From Ricinus communis (Eukaryota > Streptophyta > Magnoliopsida > Malpighiales > Euphorbiaceae), in the NCBI RefSeq assembly GCF_019578655.1, contig NC_063259.1, positions 7,800,001 through 7,864,000 on the forward strand: a stretch of 64,000 nt of DNA. The letters run 5' to 3'. Under the pieces are notes generated by a model. The model did no database searches. It was not told the origin of the DNA and saw nothing but the letters and a program-made list of their open reading frames with translations. This document shows, piece by piece, positions 36,521 through 48,741 of this stretch. The stretch's first letter is position 1, and each line of letters starts with the position of its first letter. The translations under genes and the position numbers were made by a program.

Positions 36521-37620
36521 TCTTCTCATAGGACAATCTCTAGAATAATGTCCCGGCCTACTACAAGTAAAACATACTACCGGGTCTAGGTCCCCAACAT
36601 TCTCCAATATGTCTCCTGTTGCACGAGGGACAAACAGAGCAAACCCCATCTTGGTCAAACTTGTCCCGCCTCAAGTCCGGATGAATTGTATCCACCTCTA
36701 CTATAAGGTACTATGGAGGATCTACTAGACTGACCACCAAACCCTCGTCCACGATAACTACTCCACTGTGAATTAGAGCCTCTAAATGAAGAAATACTAA
36801 TATGTCTTGGAGGATTACTATAAGCACCAATGATCTTCTTCTTTTTAGCTTCCATAGTATTCCTTTCAAATGATGTTTCTTCAGCTCTCAAAGCAGCTTC
36901 AATTGAGGCATTGTAATTATGAGGTTTCACTGCCATTTTCTCACGAATGTCAAGCCTCAAACCCATCTCAAATTTCTTCCTTTCAGTTTCTTGGGCTATT
37001 TCTTCCGGTGCATACTTACATAATCTCACAAATTGAACTTCGTACTGCAATCGACATATCATTCTGTTTCAACTGAAGAAATTCAAGCTTCTTTCTGTCT
37101 CTATAAATTTCTGGAGTATACTTCTCAGCAAATTCTCTCAAGAAATCATTCCAAGTCAAAGTCATTGGTCGATCTTTGCTTCTTAAAACTGTTTCCCACC
37201 AATCAAGTGCATCTTTTCTATTAAAGATACCGTATATAGAAGCCTTTGTTCGGATATGCAATTAAATCTATCCAACACCCTTTCCGATTTCGTAACCATT
37301 CCTCGGCCTCAGTAGGGATCGGTAGTACCTTGAAAAACATTAGCACCTTGTTTCCTAACTCTTTCATAATTCTTATCTATCACGTACCTTTTATTGTTGA
37401 GTCCGAGGCGGTGCTTGTTGTTGAGCTCTGCTGCATCGGAAAATCCATAAACTGTTCCATAACATTTTGTACATTCGATTGTGCGGCATTTTCAGAATGT
37501 AACTCATGCTCATCATGTTGATCATGTTCGATGCATTTTCATGACCATGGACAGGACTCTAATGACTTATCTCGGGCCGATTGCGTGTTCTCCTTGTCTC
37601 TCCATCTATATATGAAATGC
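36521..37620 (-). pseudogene. Chromovirus gag, decayed
   Basis: Gag packages the element RNA. Visible in order on the minus strand: TEAEEWL near 37310; LDRFNC; DALDWWETVLRSKDRP and FLREFAEKYTPEIYRDRK (37016-37261); a frameshift; the PEEIAQETERKKFEMGLR part and a Ser/Arg/Gly-rich tail (36655-37062); and a zinc knuckle CFTCSRPGHYSRDC at about 36530-36575, with all four ligands present. Frameshifts near 37050, 36650 and 36515 break the frame. A stop-free start could not be fixed; the N-terminus lies near 37600. Confidence 0.88.
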
Positions 37621-37703
37621 AAATATTCAGTCAAGTTCAAAGAACATATATCATATGCTTAATGATGTGCAACATGAATCTACTCCCAATGAATCTAATC
37701 CCT

Positions 37704-37714
37704 GCTCGATACCA
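37704..37714 (-). other. Primer-binding site, chromovirus
   Basis: On the minus strand TGGTATCGAGC lies six bases after the LTR end. It is close to the initiator tRNA-Met site TGGTATCAGAGC common in this lineage. Confidence 0.6.
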
Positions 37715-37720
37715 CTTAAA

Positions 37721-40028
37721 TGTAACACCCCATCACATGTTAACCAATAAACATTAGCCGGAAGCATACAAGCATCGTAGAATATATACTACAGGTAGAT
37801 AGGTCAATATGTAGGTTGTTAAGAATCCGGACACAAGGTTATTAACATATAAACATATGATTATACTTAAACATCATTTAACAGGTATTACAAACATCTT
37901 CTTATGCCTTATAAGGCATACTTCCATATATATCACATAACGCATACAAAAATGCATCGGGAGGAGACTTCACAAAACTGGCCCAACTTGATGAATCGCT
38001 AAAAGCTAGACTTCGCATACAACCAACGGATGCACTACTATTTACAAACCTGAAAAGAAAAATTTTGGAGAGGGGTGAGCCTCCAGCTCAGTAAATAAAT
38101 AATCAACATAATCTATATCACATACACTTAATACAATTTCCACCCAATCACATAACTTTCCATGATATTCATAGTTTAGGTATAAAGTCATACCATTCTA
38201 CTCAATTCATTACAACCATCATAGAAGAAATACAATTCAACAATTATGGTTAGTTCTCATGGCTTGTGGATCCCCTTTAATGTGCTGCTCCGCCTCATCC
38301 TCACATATCACACACGTAAGCTGCTCCGCCTCATCTCACATTATACACTTTTATAGCCTCTCTAGGCTTTAGCCTCCCAAGGCTTTATATATATATCTTC
38401 TTTTTCATAGGGGAATCCACCATTCACATGCACATATGCACTTAACATCACAATTCAATCATTTCACTTATATCATATTTCAGCAATAACAATTGTTCCA
38501 CTCAACACCAATCATTTCCATCTCAGTCATTCAAACATAAACAATATTAAGCAAACGCAACCATTTGCGGAACATTTGATTAAATATATGAACATAGCAA
38601 ATATTAACTATTTACTTACTCAAAATATACTTATTCCTTTAGCATATAAGAACCTCCTTTCTCCACAACTTCCTTTCCAGGCCTTTGAGTACCTGTCAAC
38701 ACATTCATCAATTCACATTTCATGCATATTACAAATATTCATGTAAATGCGAGTTCTAATGCATTACAAGATCATCTCCTCTCTAATTCATAGGTCTAAC
38801 TCTTTCTCTAAGACTCTCAATTACTGTTTTAATATCCTATAAACATTTCCCATCTAGTTAAATACCAATTTAACTCAAATTAACATCAATAAATTGCATA
38901 AAACTAATCTCCAACATTTCTGTTTTCTAGACAGAATTTAGTACCAAGGTATATTTATTGCTGGGCAAAATTGGCTTAATACAAAAATCTCATATTAAAC
39001 AGACATATCCATTTATGCATCTAGTTTCATCTTCAAGAAGAATTACTCAATTCCGACTTCTACAGATTTAATTATTTTCAAATTACTAAGCAAGGGTCAT
39101 ACAGCTAGTTGTACCCGAGCAGCAATCTGTTTGCTCAATTTAAGCAACCAAAACGGCAAAAATAGTAAAATCACAAAACTACAAAGTTATAGAGGACTCT
39201 TTAAAATTTCCATAGACACCAATTAAGCTTAATTTGGACTTATATAACCCATGTTATGCCTAAAATACAGAACATCAAGGTTGCTGGAATTTTGACAGTT
39301 TTCTATCTTAACATACTTAAACTTAAATCAAGCTTAATCTTTATGCAATCATTCAATACTCTACTAATTCATGATAATCAGACCTTTAATTAATCAATGA
39401 GAGCATCAAATGAAGTTTTTCCAATTTGTAATCAAGAACCCTAATGACAAATTAATAACACTCAAGTAACAACTTACCAATTTCAGCTTTTGGGTTGCTA
39501 ATATGCTTAAATCCTTTAGCTTTAGCTTGGCTCCTTCAATAGTTGGCAAAATCCTATCTTAATCTTAAGTTTTTCTAGGTATTCCACTCCTCTCTCTTAT
39601 TCCAAATTTTGTGTTTTTGGCCATGTACGAATTTTAGAGAAATGAAGAGGTAAAATGAGCTTACTCATGGTTCCAATTTCCAATATTCCTCTCTTAATGC
39701 CACCACCTACTAAACTATTTTTATCACCCTAAATTAATTCTTACTAACCATATATAGGTACTAACTTTTAATTGTATCTTTTAAGCCCAATCTATTTACC
39801 CAACCTTCAACTATTGGTTCAATTAAGTCTTAAGGCTTAATACACATAACCCAAGTACTTAATCAACTTATCTAAATTAATAATCTAATATCATGCTTCT
39901 TATTCTCTACTTATAATTAATATATATATGTTCTCATAAAATAAAAATATCATTGATATACCATCATATGCCCAATGATTAAATGTAAATGCACATAACA
40001 TGGATGATGAGAAAATGCAGGCGTTACA
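37721..40028 (-). mobile_element. Chromovirus 5' LTR (Tekay/Del-like)
   Basis: A 2308-bp segment with TGTAACACCCC at the left edge and GGCGTTACA at the right edge gives perfect TGTAAC...GTTACA terminal symmetry. On the minus strand it precedes the primer-binding site and gag, so it is the 5' LTR. It contains GGGGTGAGCC followed by CAGCTCAGTAAATAAAT, a block often seen in plant chromovirus LTRs. No gene lies inside. The right edge abuts a truncated Athila LTR. Confidence 0.85.
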
Positions 40029-40029
40029 C

Positions 40030-40375
40030 CAATTCATTTAAGAAATTATCCATAGATCGCAATTCTTAATCAATCAATTCATAATTTATTATTTTAAGCC
40101 GGCTAGCTAAAAGGATCCCCAATTGGGTTAACTCATCTCATTGTCTCTTCCAAACTTTCATTCTCTTTGTTAAAATTTAGTTTTCATTTGCATTCTCAAT
40201 CATTTTTAGTTAATGATCTTCACCACCTTTTGATCAGTTAGATAATAGGAATAGCGTAGTAGTAGTAGTAGATTTTTAGTTCCCATAGGATACGACATTG
40301 ATACTTGCCATAGCTAGATTACATTTGGTAGGTGCACTTGCCTGTAGATTGCTAGTCGTGTTTAGCGAAGCATCA
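40030..40375 (+). mobile_element. Athila-like 5' LTR, 5'-truncated
   Basis: It aligns over about 345 bases with 46334-46678, the end of the 3' LTR, with roughly one difference per ten bases. It ends in GAAGCATCA. The first ~1.17 kb expected from the 3' LTR is missing; the chromovirus LTR lies in its place. Confidence 0.92.
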
Positions 40376-40381
40376 TGTTTT

Positions 40382-40399
40382 TGGCATCGTTGCTGGGGA
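40382..40399 (+). other. Primer-binding site, Athila-like element
   Basis: TGGCATCGTTGCTGGGGA matches the tRNA-Asp site of Athila/Tat elements (TGGCGCCGTTGCCGGGGA) with two changes, both C to T. Confidence 0.85.
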
Positions 40400-40533
40400 G
40401 TTGTTTTGAGAAATATTGTGAATTTTTTTTTTCTTGTTAATTTAGCCCTTATTCTTTGTTGTTTATTTATTTTTCTTTGATTTTATTCTTTTATTCATTT
40501 ATGTTGTTGGTTATTCGTTGTTTCAGATAGTGT

Positions 40534-42150
40534 ATGAGGAGGTCCGATCTTGATTTAGTAGACCCTCTACCAGAACCAGAGCAATCCCTCAAGCAGTTGA
40601 GAAAGTGGTTGAACGTAGAGGAGGAAGAGATTCAGGTTAGGAAAGTTGTAGACAAGAGTGAACCGGAAGACACTACAGTAGATATGGCAGACACCAATAA
40701 CAACAATGAGAATAACCAGACTATGTATGATTTTGCGAAACCATCACTGGAGGGGACGTAAACATGCATTACGAGACCAGATGTCGTTGCTAATAATTTT
40801 AAAATAAAGCTAATGTGATTCAGATGGTGTAACAAACGGTTCAGTTTAGAGGCTTGCCAGATGAGGATCCTAATGCGCATGTAGCGAGTTTCTTAGAGAT
40901 TTGTGATACCTTCAAGATTAATAGGACAACAGATGATACAATTCATCTCCACTTCTTTCCATTTTCTTTGAGGGATAGAGCAAAGGGGTGGCTATAGTCA
41001 CAAACACTATCACTACTTGGGATTCTTTGGCTAAAAAATTTCTATTTAAGTACTTTCCTCCCTCTAGAACTACTAAACTTAGAAATGACAAATCTTCTTT
41101 TGTGCAGTTTGATGATGAGTTGATGTACGACACCTGGGAGAGGTACAAAGACCTATTGCGATGCTGCCTACACCATGGACTACCAATCTGGTTACAGGTG
41201 CAAACTTGTTATAATGGTTTGAATTTGGCTACTAAGTAGATGGTAGATGCAGTTGTAGGTGGTTCTTTGAGCAGCAAGACACTTGAGCAAGCCCAAAGCT
41301 TGATAGAGAAGATGGCCACAAACTATTACCAGTGGCACACTACTAGGAGCAGGACGGGACGTCAAGGGAGTATACACTAATTGGATGCCACTACAGCCTT
41401 GCGGCTCAAGTGGAGTTATTATCCAAGAAAATTGATCAACTCTAGATGCTTGTCCAAGCAACTCAAGTAAGTTATGAGTTTTGTGGTAGCCCACATTTCA
41501 ATAGTAACTATAAGTCAGGAGGTATGTTTGCTTCTTCTTCATCTAACCATGAACATGTGGACTATATGGGGAGTTAGCCTAGGTAATAGAACAACCTGTA
41601 TAGGAACACTTGTAATCTGGGATGGAGAAATTACTCAAACTTCAGATGGAGGAACAACAACCAGGGGCCACCAGGGTTTCAATGACTACATCAGTAGCTA
41701 CAACAATCTGTTCTCCCACCTCAGTCTCCTCAAACTCAAGAGAAAAAGCCTAACTTAGAGGAGGTGATGATGAAGTTTGTATCCACTTCAGAGACCAGAT
41801 TCCAGCAGACGAATGCAGCTCTTAGAAATCAGCAGGCCTCCATTCAGAACTTAGAGAATCAAATAGGATAGATTTCTAAGATGTTGGTTGAGAGGCAGTC
41901 GAGGACTTTGCCTAGCAATACAGAGTCCGACTCGAGAGAGCATGTGAACGCAATCACTTTGCGGTCAAGTAAGTATATTCCTGGTTCTTCTCCTATTTCT
42001 AATAACGATGTTGATGCACAAGTAGATTCAAGTAGAAAGGTTGAAGATAACAAGGCGAAGGAACCAAAGAAAAAAGAGGCAAACAAGATTCCACTGAGGG
42101 AATACCAGCCCAAATTCCTATACCCTACTAGGTTGAAGTAGGCGCAAGTA
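40534..42150 (+). pseudogene. Athila-like gag, decayed
   Basis: The capsid gene starts near 40534 and is open to 40758, with TMYDFAKPSLEGT, the usual Athila-type gag entry. It continues past stops with [35 protein letters not shown], a frameshift, then KFLFKYFPPSRTTKLRN and DTWERYKDLLRCCLHHGLP (40988-41239). The knuckle region near 41472-41512 reads YEFCGSPHFNSNY; the outer cysteines appear changed to Tyr. The tail is clear at 41760-42141: RTLPSNTESDSREHVNAITL, then a lysine-rich stretch and PLREYQPKFLYPTRLK. At least ten stops or shifts make it non-functional. Confidence 0.92.
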
Positions 42151-42329
42151 GAGCAGCAGTTTGGTAAATTTCTTGATGTATTTAAACAACTGCATATAAA
42201 CTTACCTTTTGTTAAAGCTATTTCGTAGAGCTTAGGTATGCGAAGTTATTAAAGGATATCCTTAGCAACAAAAGAAAGTTTGAGGACGTAGCATTCGTGA
42301 TGCTAAATAAGGAATGTTCGACGATTTTC

Positions 42330-42708
42330 CAGAATAGGTTACCGGAAAAGAAACATGATCCAGGGAGTTTTACTATCCCTTGTGTTAGGTGACTTAACTA
42401 TTAGTGATGCTTTAGCTGATTTAGGAGCTAGCGTTAATGTAATGTTATACAACTTGTTTGCTAAGTTGGGGCTGGGAGAGATAAAACCTACTAAGATGAG
42501 TATACAACTAGCTGATATGTCAGTCAAGTATCCTAAGGGTGTTGTAGAGAATGTGCTTGTTAAGGTGGATAAATTCATATTTCCTATTGACTTTGTGATC
42601 TTAGACATGGATGGTGAGAGTAGCGTACCTTTGATTCTAGGTAGACCTTTCCTTGCAACATCTAGGGCAAGTATAGATGTTTGTGATGGAAACTTGAACT
42701 TAGGGTAA
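42330..42708 (+). pseudogene. Athila-like aspartic protease
   Basis: DPGSFTIPC in one frame is followed, after a frameshift near 42385, by an open stretch with DALADLGASVNVMLYNLF, the D-L-G-A active-site block of this lineage, then VLVKVDKFIFPIDFVILD and VPLILGRPFLATSRA. The domain is nearly complete apart from the frameshift. A stop at 42706 separates it from the next part. Confidence 0.9.
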
Positions 42709-42841
42709 AGGATGAGACTGTCACCTTTGACTTGAATAATTCTATGAAATAGTCTTTAGATCATGATGATGCTATGTATTCTATTAATGTACTTGATGAT
42801 GTTGTTGAGACATAGTTGCACAAAATGTTGGTTGAAGATCC

Positions 42842-43301
42842 TCTATAAGTTACTTTGCCAATGGAAGATGAGTATGAGTTGTCAAATGAGAAAGCATTGG
42901 AGCAGCTTGAATTTTTGTTAGCAAATGAGCCAAGCGAAGAGAATAATAAGTTTGTTATAATTGATAAGGTAGGTGTGCAGAAGTTGAGGTCATCAATTGA
43001 GGAACCACCAGTTCTTGGGTTGAAAGAGCTCCCAAAGCATATCAACTATGCATATCGAGACAAAGACAACAGTTTGCCTGACATTTCAACAGTAGACTTG
43101 ACACCCGGGATGAGGGAGATGACAGTGCCCTCTCTAAGGAAATACCAAAAGGTATTTGCTTGGAAGAATGCTGACATTCTAGGTATTAGCCACACTTATT
43201 GCTTACCCAAGATTCTTATGGATGGCATCTATAACTTGGCAGTTCAACCGCAACGCAAGTTAAACCCGCACATGAAGAGAGTGGTCAACGAGTCCAGCTA
43301 A
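42842..43301 (+). pseudogene. Athila-like pol linker, cut before reverse transcriptase
   Basis: A clean open frame of 148 residues covers the region just upstream of reverse transcriptase. It has an acidic start, LKELPKHINYAYRDKDNSLP, and KYQKVFAWKNADILGIS, and ends in QPQRKLNPHMKRVV, the usual entry to the RT domain. Instead of RT it runs into NESS and a stop, followed by sequence typical of the region after integrase (GGGAGGCACCCCAAC). RT, RNase H and integrase have been removed by one internal deletion with a junction near 43280. Confidence 0.88.
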
Positions 43302-45149
43302 ATGACTCGGAAAAAAGAAGAAGCACTTTTGGGAGGCACCCCAACTTTTATTTTATGTTTTTGACATTTTGATCATTAGTTTTAGAACATTTTCTTAGTT
43401 TTAGTCTTCATTTCATTTAATTTTTGAGTTTTATATGCCATTTGAGTGTTTTTTTCATATTTTTGATTTCTTCTTTTCTGCCTTTGAATTGCCCTATTAC
43501 TGTTGTTTTGTATGTTTGAACTTGCTTGATTGTAAGCTGGTTTGGTAAATTAGTTATTATGCTACTGAATTGGAAATTGACTAATTAGCTGATGATGCAC
43601 CTCCTCCAGTACAACCACCACCTCCACCCACCACCAGCCCAGCAAGATGAGTAGGGCAGTATCTCTTTATATTTATCTCTTTTCCTTTTTGTACTTATTA
43701 TGTTGCTTCCCAACACCTTTACACACTGTGGAGAGTGTGTCTTCAAGTGTGGGGTGGGTAAGTTGTTGTTTTAGCTTTTTTTTTTTTTTTTAATGTTTTC
43801 TGACTATTATTTATTGTATTATTGATGATGTATAGCTTTACGATACTTAGGATGTTTATTAGCTCTTCGTTATCTTCGAAAGAATGATAGTTATAATTAT
43901 GAGCATGTGATTTTTTCTCCTTGTTGTTTATTGCTTTTGGAATATTATTGAGCAATTTTTAGTTTATCATAATGGCTGGGTTAAACCGGTGTTACTTGAC
44001 CATTCTTTAAGTTAGTTAATTTGAATTTGATTAGTTGTTGTGTTTTGTATATGAATTGATTAAATGATGATTTGATTGATGGTATTTGGACACCTTATGC
44101 AAATGTACACACTTAAATTTTGTGTTTTTGAACCTAATTGAGCATACATCATAACTGCTCCTTTTTTCTTGTTTGAGTGTGCATTGTATTCTTCTTATTT
44201 CTAGAACTTGGTCGGTAATGCTTGTTGAGGTCACATGAACAATCGAATGTTATAAAATGATAAGGACACTTAGGATTCACCATTGTAGTCAAAGGCCAAC
44301 CTGTGAATGTTTTCCATTAGTTAGCCAAGTTTGAGTCTATCCACTATCTTCATTTTTACCATTTTGCTTTATCATCACACTTTGTTAAGCCTTTCGTTTA
44401 TTGATTCCTACCCTATTTTTGGAATTTTTGCAATGTGTTCATTGAGTTATTGGATAAAATGCTGGTTTTATTTGTACTTTGAATTCACTAAGTTCTTTAA
44501 AATTTTGGTTTAGATGCTCCCTTCATTCCAAAGTAATTATATTCTATTATTTCTTCTTAAGAAAAACAAACAGTTCTTTATTAAGTATTCATTCATTTTT
44601 CACTTTGAGCATCTTGTTTTAGAGACTTGGGAACTATAATGAATTTAATTATCTTTGTTTGGCATTTAGTCCTTTTTGAGTTGAAATCATGGGTAAGGCA
44701 TTGCAAAAGTCCAAGAATTATTTACACCTCATTTCCAAATTTCCATACCTAAACCTAAGCCTCATTATAATCGTTGTGAAGACCCTTTGATTGTGATATT
44801 TGATTGTTTACAGTAGCAGAGATGAGATTTATGAGCAAGCCTATGGTAAGTAAGTTGAATATAATTGTTGTGAGAGATTGATGACTACCTTTTAAACACT
44901 GAGTGTATAGAGTGATCCATTTTGAGGCATATGATTTCTTGAATATTTGATGTTCAATGTATTTTGTAATTTCTTCATACACTAACATGATAATCATTCT
45001 TGTTTAGATTGCTAGTTTAGTTTTTGGTTGAGTTTCAATTTGTGATGGATTGAATATTGCTTAATTGTGATCCAATGTATAAATTTTAAGGAAGGTTGAT
45101 TGCATGTTTATAAGCTAAACTGTTGATGCTTGAGGATAAGCAAAAGCTT
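43302..45149 (+). other. Athila-like region between pol and 3' LTR, no intact gene
   Basis: T-rich sequence of 1.85 kb. A short proline-rich translation (PPPVQPPPPPTTSP) near 43590-43640 could be the last trace of an env-like or 3' ORF. No membrane protein is readable. GTGTGGGGTGGG at 43748 is purine-rich but lies too far from the LTR to be its priming tract. Confidence 0.6.
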
Positions 45150-45164
45150 AAATGTGGGGTGATT
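45150..45164 (+). other. Polypurine tract of the Athila-like element
   Basis: AAATGTGGGGTGATT directly precedes the 3' LTR start TGATATCC and would prime plus-strand synthesis. Confidence 0.7.
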
Positions 45165-46678
45165 TGATATCCTTGATATTACACATGTTTGCATGTTTGA
45201 TTTTAAGTTATTTTTAGGAAAAATTATGTGTTCTTGTATTAGAATCACCCTATTTTAGTTTTCTTTGTGTCTCAGGCATTTTTCAAGGTACATCATCAAA
45301 GTTAGAGAGAAATCGTATCAAAATCGGGAAAGAAACGGACGAACCGGGCACATTAGACTGTTCAACATGCCCTACCAATATGCCCATGCTGAGGAGCACG
45401 GTCAGGGTCAGAGGGCGTGCTGAAATGCCTTACCCATAGCGAGAAGAAGCGATTTGCAACACGGTTTTCTCGAGTGACACGGCCTAGAAGCATGCCCGTG
45501 TTGATCAGTACGGCCCAATTCCAAGCCGTGTTAAAGAAGGCTAGATGTACAATTTTAGCTCAACACGACAAGGATCCAGCACGACCCAAATCCAAGCCCC
45601 GTTGGATCCCAAAACCTAATTTAAAAGAATAGAAAATGAGATAGCAAGATATTCTAGAAGAGAGGGATTCTAGAGAGAGAACTTTGGGGTATTCATGACA
45701 AACTTTGAGAGCAACCTTTCCACACGATCTACAGGAGGAAAATAAAGACGAATTCCACTTCAACATCATCCGGATAGTTGTTCTTGAGGATTGGTTTAAA
45801 GATTCAAAGAAAAGAAGAAGGAGATCTTGATCTGTAGAGATTGGATCCGGAGTTATTCAAGAAGGGATAATATTTCCACCATTTGAGAAAAGGGTGTTCA
45901 TGTTCTTTTCGATTCTTATTTACTTTGTATTTGATTCTTGTATTAGTTTAATCATGAATATGTGTACCAATCTTGTTAGACCCATTTGGGGGTCATCTTT
46001 AGCTATGCTAGGTTTGTTTTATGCTTAACTGATTGAATTGTTGATTTAAGATTGTAGTTTTCATTCAAGTATAATAAAATCTATTGTTTCTTCTTCATTG
46101 TTGAATTAATTTGATAACTCCTTTGTAATTGAGAAATTCAATTGAATTTGGACAACTGCTTTTGCGATTAAGTGATCTGCATCTTAGAGGTAAGTATAAT
46201 AACTTACTGGAATAAGAACTAGACATTCTTATTAGTGGTAATTTAGAGACTAATGCTATTCTAAAATCAATTGTTAGGAAGAGATTCCAACTTTAGATCT
46301 TTAGGATTAGGAATTGGTTAACTCGAGAGAGAGGGCAATTCATTTAAGAAATCATCCACATATCGCAATTCTTAATCAATCAATTCATAATTTATTGTTT
46401 TAAGCTAGCTAGCTAAAAAGATCCCCAATTGGGTTAACTTATCTCATTGTCTTTTTCAAACTTTCATTCTCTTTGTTAAAATTTAGTTTTCATTTGCATT
46501 CTCAATCATTTTTAGTTAATGATCTTCACCACCTTTTGATCGGTTAAGAAATAGGAATAGCATAGTAGCAGTAGCTTCTCAGTTCCCGTGGGATACGACA
46601 TTCATACTTTCCATAGCTAGATGACATTTGATAGGTGCACTTGCCTGTAGATTGCTAGTCGTGTTTAGCAAAGCATCA
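45165..46678 (+). mobile_element. Athila-like 3' LTR
   Basis: A 1514-bp LTR starts TGATATCC after a purine tract and ends AAAGCATCA. Its last 345 bases pair with 40030-40375. The inner part (45370-45600) carries dispersed CATGCCC, CGTGTT and CACGGCC words. The small frame at 45417-45632 is not a gene. The right flank is the minus-strand E copy C, so the element inserted into that E copy. Confidence 0.9.
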
Positions 46679-47863
46679 GTTTCTCAAATTCCATAAGGAA
46701 ACTTATGCCAAGAAATCTAGAAAAGGATCTGGAAGCCAACTTCCTTATTTGTGTATATTAGTCTTTAATTTTATTGTTTAAGAAATTATTCTCTATAAAG
46801 ACAAGCAGTTCATACAGAAACATACCAATTAACACACATAATTTACCTAGGTCTAATCCATTTTATTCATGCGCAGCCCATATTATAGTTGTTAATCTAA
46901 TTTACTAATTATTTATGTATATAGCCCATTGAGTTTAAGCCCAATTAAAAATTATACTTTTGTTTTGTCCAACCTTTAAGCCTAATGGACCACTTATTAT
47001 GACAAGGCCTGTTTTATGTGAACCTCTTCTAATAAAGCCCAATCCTAACTAAAATATAGCAAAGCCCTTAAGTCTAATTCAATTTTAGAGTTTAAGCCGA
47101 ATTAATGTTGATTAGCCGAATAAACTACAATGTTCATGTTCGGTCCAATTTTAGCCCTAAGGTCTATATGACCATTTTTAATTAGGCAATCATATTACAA
47201 TTATTTATTTTACATCACCATAAAATAAACAAAATAAAGAGCAAAAATATAAACCTAACTATTACAACCTGGGCTACGACTAAAATTGCAAAGAAAAAGC
47301 TCTAAAAGATAATATAGTACATAAACTAATGAAGATACATCAAAACTTGTAAAAGGCCAAAAGAATTAGGACAAAAGGCATAGAGCCGATTGACTCTAGG
47401 GTATCCAGGCATACGTTTTTTTTTTTACTTTCAATATATTCCTCGCATCCCTAGAGCTGATTTTAACATGCACAAAAGATAAAACAATTAGAATGTGAAA
47501 GAAATAAAATAAAAAATGGAAACAACGAAAATCAATCAATTGAATTAGAAACCCCAAAAATTTATACAAAATCCTAATAACTAAAAAAACATAATAAACA
47601 AAGATAGCAGATTAATCGTATAATCCTAATAAACATATTTAATTACTAAATCATAATAAAAATCAAAGTCTAATTATGTAATTTTGTGCATGTAAGTAAT
47701 CAGATTCAAAACCTTAATGTTCTTATTATTAGAATTCAAAGCCTAATAAATTAATAACATGGAGATTCATGAGAAACCCTAATCTAATCATATTAAAATT
47801 AACCTAATCATGTCTCTAATGAAAAACATGAAAAATATATTAAAAAAAAACAAGAAAACTATT

Positions 47864-48064
47864 TTAGGATGATGTTGATGATGATAGATGCATGTTTGGA
47901 GAAATGCTCAAGTTGTCACCATAGTTGATGGTTTTGCGAGTCTCAAGTGATGAAGATACAATTGAATCGAAGACTGGTTGGGAATCCAGCGCTGGATGTG
48001 ATGTTGAGAAAGCTTCTGTCAACTTAAAAAAGTTTCTAAAATAAAGTTCTTTCTTTAGTGACAT
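47864..48064 (-). CDS. Small hypothetical ORF in E copy C
   Basis: A 66-residue open frame about 160 bp downstream of the TATA box: MSLKKELYFRNFFKLTEAF, then SIVSSSLETRKTINYGDN and a serine-rich tail. No domain is recognised. The DNA aligns with 54012-54130 of copy D, where NYGDN is also readable, but in a frame that does not fit the rest, and with the 25664 frame of copy B. Conservation of the DNA exceeds that of any one reading frame, so a leader sequence is more likely than a protein. Confidence 0.25.
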   Translation of the reverse strand: MSLKKELYFRNFFKLTEAFSTSHPALDSQPVFDSIVSSSLETRKTINYGDNLSISPNMHLSSSTSS

Positions 48065-48225
48065 TCTTTCTAAGTTACTTAAACCTTATGCCTAATGATG
48101 AACGATAATTTTTTCTTTCTCTCGCAAATCAATATTGGTTTCTTTTTGTTTCTCTTGTTTTCTCTCTGGTTGTCTCTCTATTGTTATATGTTATTGTTGT
48201 TAGCCCTAACCCTAGATACCCCTTT

Positions 48226-48234
48226 CTATTTATA
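48226..48234 (-). promoter_or_regulatory. TATA box in E copy C
   Basis: TATAAATAG on the minus strand, with CTAGGGTTAGGG about 15 bases downstream. It sits about 0.5 kb into the inferred LTR, a normal U3 length. Confidence 0.65.
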
Positions 48235-48424
48235 GAGGTAGGGTTTCAAAGGAAACCCAAGAGAAGGGATAATCTTTATTATTTTTTCAAAATGGATGAT
48301 AATATCCAAATTTAATTAAATTAATATCATTAAAAGTGCATAATTATTGTCAAAAATCTTCTTGATTCTGTGCATGGACATAAAACCGTCAAGAAGAAAA
48401 TGATGTACAAGGAAACATCCCTAA

Positions 48425-48480
48425 TCGGCGTTGTGTAGAGCTAATCGGCTCTACACATAGTCGATGGGCTCTACACAACG
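48425..48480. repeat. Palindrome cluster in E copy C
   Basis: Three dyads of the GAGCC-GGCTC type, about 21 bp apart, upstream of the TATA box on the minus strand. Confidence 0.75.
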
Positions 48481-48727
48481 GAAGTTTGTAAAAATTGCAA
48501 TTAATTCCCTAATTTTGCGAAATTCATCATTTTAACCCTCAAAACTTTATTTTTCTTTACAATTGAGTCCAAATTGATTTTAAAAAGGTAATATTAGCTA
48601 GATTAACCTCAACTCTAATCTCAGATTTGCCTTCCTTCGTCTACCAAGAACCTAGAAGGCAATAACTTTCATCATAGGGTTTTCCGTAATTCTTTCGATT
48701 TCTAGATTCAGAAAATGGATGCAGACA

Positions 48728-48741
48728 GTTGTCCCCTGTTG
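48728..48741 (-). other. Putative polypurine tract before E copy C
   Basis: On the minus strand CAACAGGGGACAAC immediately precedes the TGTCTGC that I take as the LTR start. It is short but correctly placed. Confidence 0.45.

Larger units (their letters stand above)
46679..48727 (-). mobile_element. E element copy C, putative Tat/Ogre-type 3' LTR
   Basis: This is the longest E copy. On the minus strand it starts TGTCTGCATCC at 48727, right after a purine tract. It then shows a palindrome cluster (48425-48480), a TATA box at 48226-48234, a small open frame, a second palindrome site near 47385-47400 and the conserved GGCCTTGTCATAATAAG region. It is cut at 46679 by the Athila-like insertion, about 50 bp short of the end seen in copies A and B. 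That gives an LTR of about 2.1 kb. The upstream sequence (48728-49435) looks like a retroelement 3' UTR with a minisatellite. Confidence 0.6.

Noticed and set aside
37016..37521. Plus-strand ORFs at 36870-37521
   Set aside because: They are antisense shadows of the decayed chromovirus gag on the minus strand.
45417..45632. 71-residue ORF near 45.5 kb as a gene
   Set aside because: It lies inside the Athila 3' LTR, and its basic composition follows from CATGCCC and CACGGCC words in the LTR.
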